In this document: one piece after another, positions 1 through 4,048 of the stretch
How positions within the stretch are numbered: the first letter of the stretch is position 1
How the letters are laid out: every line of letters starts with the position of its first letter
Assembly: GCA_029262955.1 (NCBI GenBank)
Contig: JAJCYL010000722.1
Location: 1-7,728, forward strand
Origin: Cytophagales bacterium
GTDB taxonomy: Bacteria; Bacteroidota; Bacteroidia; Cytophagales; Cyclobacteriaceae
Direction of reading: 5' to 3'
Length of the DNA stretch: 7,728 bases
Made by a program: the position numbers and the translations under genes
The notes under the pieces: generated by a model
The model's input: the letters and a program-made list of their open reading frames with translations, nothing else
What the model was told of the DNA's origin: nothing
Database searches by the model: none

Positions 1-4
1 GAAG

Positions 5-74
5 ACGAAGTTCGAATAAAGAATATCGAACACCGAATTTTGAAGTAGCTATTTTATTTCGATATTCATATTTC
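5..74. repeat. Degenerate 7-base-period GAA array with complementary TTC arm
   Basis: Six consecutive heptads have GAA in the same phase, at 7-9, 14-16, 21-23, 28-30, 35-37 and 42-44, with variable flanking bases (consensus close to tCGAAta). After an 11-base gap the opposite motif TTC recurs at 58-60, 65-67 and 72-74, again every 7 bases. GAATATCGAA at 21-30 is perfectly complementary to TTCGATATTC at 58-67, so the two blocks could pair as a large imperfect hairpin. I see no coding potential. Dispersed GAATATCGAA-like sequences are, to my recollection, common between genes in Bacteroidota, but I know of no assigned function. The periodicity is directly visible; its role is unknown. Confidence 0.7.
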
Positions 75-89
75 TTAGTCACTAAGAAA
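71..89. promoter_or_regulatory. Perfect 19-bp palindrome just before the methyltransferase start
   Basis: TTTCTTAGT at 71-79 and ACTAAGAAA at 81-89 are perfect inverted repeats around a single C at 80. The element ends 5 bases before the ATG at 95, where it could act as an operator or, in RNA, hide the start region. With a one-base centre any RNA hairpin would lose some inner pairs to form a loop. It overlaps the last TTC heptad of the repeat block, so it may instead be part of that repeat. The symmetry is seen; the function is inferred. Confidence 0.45.
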
Positions 90-94
90 AGCGT

Positions 95-706
95 ATGTTC
101 CTGAAGAAATCACTTTATCCTTTGCTACCCAAGAGCTACAATTTTGGAAAAAGAAGGAACACTTTCAGAAAAACGTTGAAATATTTGGAAGAAAGAAATG
201 CTAAAGTTTTAGTTGAAACCGGAACTGCGAGAAATGGATTAAACAATACCAAGAGCGACGGAGCCTCAACGATTGTTTTTGCAGCCTGGGCAGCACAAAA
301 TGGCGCATTTCTCTATTCGGTGGATCACGACTTACAAGCAATTGCGATGGCCAAAAAAGAAATTCTTAAGATGGAGTTAGAAGACTCGGTCGAGTTTGTA
401 AATGCAGACTCCCTCCCCTTCCTGGCCAACTTTGAACAAAAAATCGATTTCCTCTATATGGATAGTTTCGATTATGACAAAAGGGACAAAACACAACAAC
501 GATTGAGTCAAGCGCATCATTTAAGAGAGTTTCAGGCGGTTAAATCTAAACTGCATGATAATAGTTTAGTGCTCATTGACGATTGCAAGCTAGCTGGAGG
601 TGGTAAGGGTAAATTGGCTATTGAATATATGAGGGAAAAAGGTTGGGATATCACCATTAACTCCTATCAATGCCTTCTTCACAAAAAAGTATTAAGTGAG
701 GTATAA
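95..706 (+). CDS. Class I SAM-dependent methyltransferase (small, Methyltransf_24-like)
   Basis: This 203-residue soluble protein has the order of motifs of a Rossmann-fold methyltransferase. VETGT (residues 40-44) is a variant of the glycine-rich motif I that holds S-adenosylmethionine. SVDHD (75-79) ends strand beta-2 with the acidic residue expected to bind the ribose. NADS (103-106) fits the adenine-binding loop, DFLYMDS (118-124) fits motif IV, and LVLIDDC (148-154) is a later strand. The LYMDSFDYD and LIDDC pattern resembles the Methyltransf_24 and CmcI-like group, often found with sugar or secondary metabolite genes. The acceptor substrate cannot be read from the sequence. The basic N-terminus (residues 1-31) is not a convincing signal peptide. 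The ATG at 95 is chosen because it gives a complete fold; no Shine-Dalgarno is seen. The stop lies 14 bases before the Crp/Fnr gene, so the two may share a transcript. Confidence 0.75.
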   Translation: MFLKKSLYPLLPKSYNFGKRRNTFRKTLKYLEERNAKVLVETGTARNGLNNTKSDGASTIVFAAWAAQNGAFLYSVDHDLQAIAMAKKEILKMELEDSVEFVNADSLPFLANFEQKIDFLYMDSFDYDKRDKTQQRLSQAHHLREFQAVKSKLHDNSLVLIDDCKLAGGGKGKLAIEYMREKGWDITINSYQCLLHKKVLSEV

Positions 707-720
707 TCAAAGATAAGTAA

Positions 721-1305
721 ATGAACTACCAGCCTCTTTTGAATTATATGGAGCAACATATCCAATTGACCTCCGAAGAGAAATCGTTGGTAATAAATAG
801 GGTTAATCATCGGAAATACCTTCGAAATCAATATGTCGTACAGCAAGGTGATGTTTGTCGTTTTGAAAGTTTCGTCCTTTCCGGATGCCTTAAAACATTC
901 TATGTTGATCAAGATGCCCAGGAACATATTGTGATGTTTGCGGTGGAAAATTGGTGGTGTGCTGATTTAGGAAGTTTTATCACTCAAACACCAGCTGATT
1001 ATAACATACAATGCCTGGAAAATACAGAACTCCTACAGTTCTCCTTCGATAATCTACAACAGCTTTATCTGGAAGTACCACAACTTGAAAGGTTTTTTCG
1101 GATAATAATCCAAAATGCTTACGTCGCTACCGAAAAGCGAATTGTTAGGAATTTTAGCCTCTCGGCAAAAGAAAGATATTTAAAATTCAGGGAGCAATAT
1201 CCCCAAATGGAACAACGCGTACCTCAGTATATGATCGCCTCCTACCTGGGGATTACTAAAGAGTTTTTAAGCAAGCTTAGAGGTCAGCTGATGCAAGAGG
1301 ACTAG
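721..1305 (+). CDS. Crp/Fnr family transcriptional regulator
   Basis: The 194-residue protein has the two-part plan of the Crp/Fnr family. An N-terminal cNMP-binding-type beta-barrel (about 20-120) carries the hallmark QQGD (41-44) and LSGC (53-56) turns. A dimer helix follows (about 118-142), then a short C-terminal helix-turn-helix with the recognition unit IASYLGITKEFLSKLRGQL (172-190). The barrel lacks the RxA-type phosphate cassette of true cAMP binders, and there is no N-terminal four-cysteine cluster as in Fnr, so the signal is unknown. Many Bacteroidota members of this group end soon after the recognition helix, as here. The ATG at 721 lies 14 bases after the methyltransferase stop. 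The downstream gene at 1400 is preceded by a TCAAGT-N3-ACTTGA palindrome, which makes local control of the SnoaL/YceI genes an attractive inference. Confidence 0.88.
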   Translation: MNYQPLLNYMEQHIQLTSEEKSLVINRVNHRKYLRNQYVVQQGDVCRFESFVLSGCLKTFYVDQDAQEHIVMFAVENWWCADLGSFITQTPADYNIQCLENTELLQFSFDNLQQLYLEVPQLERFFRIIIQNAYVATEKRIVRNFSLSAKERYLKFREQYPQMEQRVPQYMIASYLGITKEFLSKLRGQLMQED

Positions 1306-1309
1306 CACC

Positions 1310-1334
1310 TTAATCTAGATTAATCTTTTTTTTT
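1310..1334 (+). terminator. Possible weak terminator: AT-rich palindrome plus T9
   Basis: The 14-base perfect palindrome TTAATCTAGATTAA (1310-1323) lies 5 bases after the regulator stop and is followed, after TC, by nine T residues (1326-1334). As RNA it can form only a five-pair A/U stem with a CUAG loop, which is weak for an intrinsic terminator. The position after a stop and the T run favour some role in termination; a protein-binding palindrome is the alternative. Confidence 0.4.
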
Positions 1335-1355
1335 AACCTACTCCATTTTCTCATA

Positions 1356-1376
1356 TCAAGTGTGACTTGAACTTTG
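1356..1376 (+). promoter_or_regulatory. Candidate operator and promoter of the SnoaL-like/YceI unit
   Basis: TCAAGT (1356-1361), GTG, ACTTGA (1365-1370) form a perfect 6-bp-arm inverted repeat, a size and symmetry suited to a dimeric helix-turn-helix protein such as the Crp/Fnr regulator encoded just upstream. GAACTTTG at 1369-1376 overlaps its end and matches five of the six fixed positions of the Bacteroidota -7 box TAnnTTTG. I find no TTG at the usual -33 spacing, which would fit a promoter that needs an activator. A second inverted repeat, TTGTATT (1374-1380) and AATACAA (1389-1395), lies between this and the start at 1400. Regulator assignment is inference. Confidence 0.4.
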
Positions 1377-1399
1377 TATTAAACAAAAAATACAATGTA

Positions 1400-1753
1400 A
1401 TGACAACATTATTAGAAAAAATTACAGACCTCAATGACTTGATTCTTGAGGGCAAAATTATGGAAGCATTTGAAAAGTATTACCATCAAGAAGTGGTCAT
1501 GCAGGAAAACGAAAATGCGCCAACTATTGGTAAGGATGCTAATCGCCAAAGGGAAGAAGAGTTTTTAGATGCATTGAGTGAATTCAGAGCTGCAAACCCA
1601 CTGAAAGTTGCTGCCGGTAATGCCATTACGATGGTCGAATGGCACTACGACTACTCTCATCGCGAATGGGGCGAAAGAAATTACACTCAGATCTCTGTTC
1701 AAGAGTGGAATGACGGACTAATAGTTAAAGAGAAATTTTATTACAACAATTAA
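1400..1753 (+). CDS. SnoaL-like / nuclear transport factor 2 (NTF2)-fold protein
   Basis: A 117-residue cytoplasmic protein with the layout of the SnoaL-like group in the NTF2 superfamily. A helical N-terminus (ITDLNDLILEGKIMEAFEKY, residues 8-27) leads to YYHQEVVMQENE (27-38), the usual region lining the pocket. A GKDANRQREEEF helix (44-55) and C-terminal strands with alternating polar and hydrophobic residues (about 66-115) follow. The fold forms a cone-shaped pocket used by some members as a small enzyme and by others only for ligand binding; catalytic residues cannot be assigned here. The ATG at 1400 is preferred over a TTG at 1367, since the extra 11 residues lie in promoter-like DNA. 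An ATG-TAA pair at 1395-1400 directly abuts the start and overlaps it by one base. Only 10 bases separate it from the YceI gene, suggesting one operon. Confidence 0.75.
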   Translation: MTTLLEKITDLNDLILEGKIMEAFEKYYHQEVVMQENENAPTIGKDANRQREEEFLDALSEFRAANPLKVAAGNAITMVEWHYDYSHREWGERNYTQISVQEWNDGLIVKEKFYYNN

Positions 1754-1763
1754 ATCTTAAGCA

Positions 1764-2366
1764 ATGGAAAAGATTGTTAGAATAGTCACGAATATCAGCT
1801 TTCTACTGTTATCCGCATTTGCTCAAGGGCAATCAATTAATTGGGACGTTGATCCGGTACATTCATCATTGAGTTTTTCCATCGATCACCTTGTGATCTC
1901 TGAAACTATTGGTGAATTCAGTGAATACTCTGCTGATATAAAGTCTGATAAACCTGACTTCACTGATGCCTTATTTAATGTTAGTATACAGGTGAGTAGT
2001 ATCAACACCAAAGATGATCAACGAGACGAGCACTTACGAAGTGCTGATTTCTTTAATGTAGAAGAATTTCCAGTAATTACTTTCAGGGGAAAAGAATTCA
2101 AGAAGGTCAACAATAACAAATATGAAGTTATAGGTGATCTTACCATCCGGGACATCACAAAATCAGTGAAATTTGATGGTCAATTCGGTGGAATTGTAAA
2201 TGATCCTTGGGGAGGCGTTAGGGCTGGACTAAAAATATCCGGTGAAATTGACCGGTATGATTTTGGGTTGAAGTATAATTCTGTTCTCGAAGCCGGAGGG
2301 CTGGCCATCGGCCAAAATGCGAGGATTGAATGCCGCCTGGAGCTTGTGAAAAAGATGAGCAACTGA
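1764..2366 (+). CDS. YceI family protein (secreted lipocalin-like)
   Basis: This 200-residue protein carries an N-terminal signal peptide (residues 1-20) with a hydrophobic run ISFLLLSAF and a likely cleavage after AFA, before QGQ. The mature part starts with the YceI signature WDVDPVHSSLSFSIDHL (27-43). It then shows RDEHLRSADFFNVEEFP (about 89-105), where YceI proteins have the D..LRS.DFFdv...P pattern, followed by GDLTIRDITKSV (about 124-135). YceI proteins form a long beta-barrel; structurally studied members bind a polyisoprenoid or similar amphiphile in the barrel, and the family is linked to periplasmic lipid or isoprenoid handling and stress. The exact ligand here is unknown. The length matches the family. 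It probably shares a transcript with the SnoaL-like gene 10 bases upstream. The reading frame stays open for 46 codons after its TGA, discussed separately. Confidence 0.92.
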   Translation: MEKIVRIVTNISFLLLSAFAQGQSINWDVDPVHSSLSFSIDHLVISETIGEFSEYSADIKSDKPDFTDALFNVSIQVSSINTKDDQRDEHLRSADFFNVEEFPVITFRGKEFKKVNNNKYEVIGDLTIRDITKSVKFDGQFGGIVNDPWGGVRAGLKISGEIDRYDFGLKYNSVLEAGGLAIGQNARIECRLELVKKMSN

Positions 2367-2507
2367 ATAGTTAAATCATGGGTAGCTGCTCAACAACTTT
2401 TGGTGGCAGGCGATCGCATTGAGTTAGTATTGACGGCAAAAACTACTGGAAGGAATTGGAAAAACACAATAAATAGAACAAGAACATTAAGCAGCGGTCA
2501 TGAATAA
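2367..2507 (+). pseudogene. Start-less 46-codon open stretch after YceI (possible gene remnant)
   Basis: Directly after the YceI TGA, the same frame remains open for 46 codons up to a TAA at 2505-2507, inside the terminator stem. The translation has protein-like composition, including AAQQLLVAGDRIELVLTAK, which reads like a helix, a turn and a beta-strand. There is no ATG in frame; only TTG and GTG at 2400-2405 could start it. It could be the tail of a decayed gene, a C-terminal extension lost by a stop mutation, or chance. I do not recognise the family. Besides this and the terminator, I see nothing else in the 200-base gap. Confidence 0.3.
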
Positions 2508-2530
2508 ATAATCATGACCGCTTTTTATTT
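2493..2530 (+). terminator. Strong intrinsic terminator after the YceI unit
   Basis: AGCGGTCATGA (2493-2503) and TCATGACCGCT (2512-2522) form a perfect 11-bp stem with an 8-base AT-only loop. A run of TTTTT-A-TTT (2522-2530) follows directly. This is the best terminator in the window and should end the SnoaL-like/YceI transcript, separating it from the lipoprotein/exporter pair. Confidence 0.92.
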
Positions 2531-2562
2531 GACAATCATCTCAACCCCTTTCTCTATTTTTA
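2529..2562 (+). promoter_or_regulatory. Possible Bacteroidota promoter for the lipoprotein gene
   Basis: TTG at 2529-2531 and TATTTTTA at 2555-2562 match the Bacteroidota -33/-7 pattern TTG-N17-23-TAnnTTTG with a 23-base spacer and one mismatch in the -7 box. The TTG lies at the end of the terminator T-run. The -7 box ends only 4 bases before the ATG at 2567, so transcription would begin at or very near the start codon, implying a leaderless mRNA. That closeness also weakens the call. Confidence 0.3.
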
Positions 2563-2566
2563 GGAA

Positions 2567-3043
2567 ATGAGTTACAAAAAAGTCCCAACCTTTGTCATTG
2601 TAATAATGTTGACGATTTCTTGTTCGGAAACAAAATCTACAAAGGCTGTTACAACCCCGGAAGCTAATCAGATAATAGACCAGTGGCTCGATCTCTGGAA
2701 AACATATGATATCAATAGTCTCGAAAATATTTTCTGGGATGACCCGGATTGTACTTATTTCTCATCCGAAAAGGAAGGAATCATCAAAGGTTTTGATGCA
2801 CTGACTCCTCATCACGAAGGTTTCGGATTTGTCAAAGGAGGAAAAACACCTACGAATTCGCTCTGGCTTGAAGAACAAAATACATTCCTATTGAACTCAA
2901 ATTGTGTAGTAACTGCTATCTGGTACTTTGGAGATAAATCCGCCCCCAGAGACAGCATACAAAATGGGCCTGTAACCTTCGTTCTTGTAAGAGATGACAA
3001 TGACCAGGTTAAAATTGGTCATACGCACTTCGCCAATTATTAG
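2567..3043 (+). CDS. SnoaL-like (NTF2-fold) lipoprotein
   Basis: A 158-residue protein with a lipoprotein signal: a basic start (K4, K5), hydrophobic core FVIVIMLTIS and Cys19 as the expected lipidated residue, followed by SETK. The lipobox MLTISC has Thr at -3, less common than Leu but seen in Bacteroidota. The mature part resembles SnoaL-like/DUF4440 proteins: an N-terminal helix ANQIIDQWLDLWKTYDINSLENIF (about 33-56), then a D-D-x-D-C-T-Y-F strand (58-65), a helical insert with KGFDAL, and closing strands ending in VKIGHTHFANY. Function and ligand are not readable. It is one of two NTF2-type proteins in the window, but they share no evident sequence. The exporter gene begins 16 bases after its stop, so co-transcription is likely. 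AGGA just before the ATG is a weak ribosome-binding match. Confidence 0.72.
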   Translation: MSYKKVPTFVIVIMLTISCSETKSTKAVTTPEANQIIDQWLDLWKTYDINSLENIFWDDPDCTYFSSEKEGIIKGFDALTPHHEGFGFVKGGKTPTNSLWLEEQNTFLLNSNCVVTAIWYFGDKSAPRDSIQNGPVTFVLVRDDNDQVKIGHTHFANY

Positions 3044-3059
3044 GCCCATTTCGCAATTA

Positions 3060-3938
3060 ATGAAGCATGTGTTCTTCCTTACTTTTGCAGCAGCGGCTTG
3101 GGGACTGAATTTCCACCTTGCCGGAGAAATGCTCAAATATTGCACCCCTATAGAAGGTGGCTTTTGGAGATATACATTCGGAGTTACAACTCTTTTGATA
3201 TTCACCATTGGGAACTTACCTAAATGGCAATCAGTGAAAGATCAGATTTTTCCGCTTTTACTCATTGGTTTAATTGGTCTATTTGCTTTCAACTACTTTT
3301 TCTTTCTGGGGCTCACTTATACCAGTGGCATTAATGCTGCTTTGATCATAAGTCTCAACCCTGCGCTTACACTTCTGTTTTCTCACTATATACTTGGCAC
3401 AAGAATAACCAGGAATCACTACTTGGGTATTTTGGTTGCTTTTTTTGGAGTGGCTGTTTTGATTTTAAAAGGTAATCTGACATCAGTAAGTCAATTGTCA
3501 TTCAATCAGGGAGACGGTTGGATCATGTTGGCCAACACCATTTTTGCTTTGCAACATATTTGGATCAAAAAGTATGGCTCCAATTTAAGGAATTCCCATT
3601 TAACCCTTATTACCAACTTCTTTTGCCTGTGCGGCTTTATCCTGGTACTACCAGCATTCGGCCTAGGACAATTCTCAGATTATCCATCCAATTTTTGGTA
3701 TTCCGCTTTCGGTATTGGATCGATTGGAACTGCCATCGCTTATTACTTTTGGAATGTTGGAGTAAAACATTTGGGCCCTGCCAAAGCCGGTGTTTTTATG
3801 AATGTAGTCCCGCTTGCAACTGGCGTGACTTCTTTCGCTTTCGGTCAAAGTATTCAGGTAATTCATTTGATTAGTGGGCTCATAATTATCACAGGCATTA
3901 TTATCATGCAGATGAATAACCTCCAAAAGAAGCTATAG
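3060..3938 (+). CDS. EamA/DMT family transporter
   Basis: A 292-residue integral membrane protein with about ten hydrophobic segments arranged as two EamA repeats, the length and layout usual for the drug/metabolite transporter superfamily. The first repeat starts with FFLTFAAAAWGLNF (residues 5-18) and includes the typical ALIISLNPALTLLFS segment and the GILVAFFGVAVLILKG helix. The second starts near GWIMLANTIFALQHIWIKK, contains the conserved GVFMNVVPLATGVTSFAFGQ region, and ends with LISGLIIITGIIIMQ. Such proteins usually export small metabolites or amino acids; the substrate cannot be predicted. The frame is open further upstream (ATG at 2994), but that would overlap the lipoprotein gene and add 22 residues absent from the family, so the ATG at 3060 before the first membrane helix is preferred. 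No Shine-Dalgarno is seen. Confidence 0.88.
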   Translation: MKHVFFLTFAAAAWGLNFHLAGEMLKYCTPIEGGFWRYTFGVTTLLIFTIGNLPKWQSVKDQIFPLLLIGLIGLFAFNYFFFLGLTYTSGINAALIISLNPALTLLFSHYILGTRITRNHYLGILVAFFGVAVLILKGNLTSVSQLSFNQGDGWIMLANTIFALQHIWIKKYGSNLRNSHLTLITNFFCLCGFILVLPAFGLGQFSDYPSNFWYSAFGIGSIGTAIAYYFWNVGVKHLGPAKAGVFMNVVPLATGVTSFAFGQSIQVIHLISGLIIITGIIIMQMNNLQKKL

Positions 3939-3972
3939 TATAATTGAAAAACTTCCCGTTCATTGCCTGGCC

Positions 3973-3989
3973 GAATGTGGAATATCGAT
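3973..3989. repeat. Short trace of the 7-base-period GAA repeat
   Basis: GAATGTG, GAATATC, GAT run in phase every 7 bases (3973, 3980, 3987). The 9-mer GAATATCGA at 3980-3988 is identical to 21-29 and is the reverse complement of bases within 58-67. It lies in the 110-base gap between the exporter and the amidohydrolase gene, in which I see no terminator or clear promoter. Confidence 0.4.
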
Positions 3990-4048
3990 CCTATAAGTTG
4001 AAATATAGCTCTATGTTTATGTAATTCAATCACTATCTAACTTGTAAA

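Noticed and set aside
5..74. CRISPR array
   Set aside because: The units are only 7 bases and degenerate, with no long repeats, spacers or cas genes.
679..927. Minus-strand open frame across the methyltransferase/regulator junction
   Set aside because: It lies mostly antisense to the well-supported regulator gene, and its translation shows no domain.
1367..1399. TTG start giving an 11-residue longer SnoaL-like protein
   Set aside because: The extension overlaps the palindrome and promoter-like box, and the ATG at 1400 gives a normal N-terminus.
2529..2534. TTGACA as a sigma-70 -35 box
   Set aside because: There is no TATAAT-like hexamer about 17 bases downstream; the Bacteroidota-type reading is a better though weak fit.
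2994..3059. Upstream ATG for the EamA transporter
   Set aside because: It would overlap the lipoprotein gene by 50 bases and add 22 residues before a first membrane helix that already starts properly at 3060.
2897..3208. Minus-strand open frame over the lipoprotein/transporter junction
   Set aside because: It is antisense to two supported genes, and its translation has no domain features.
3518..3874. 118-codon open frame inside the transporter gene
   Set aside because: It is an out-of-frame shadow with cysteine- and arginine-rich composition and no recognisable domain.
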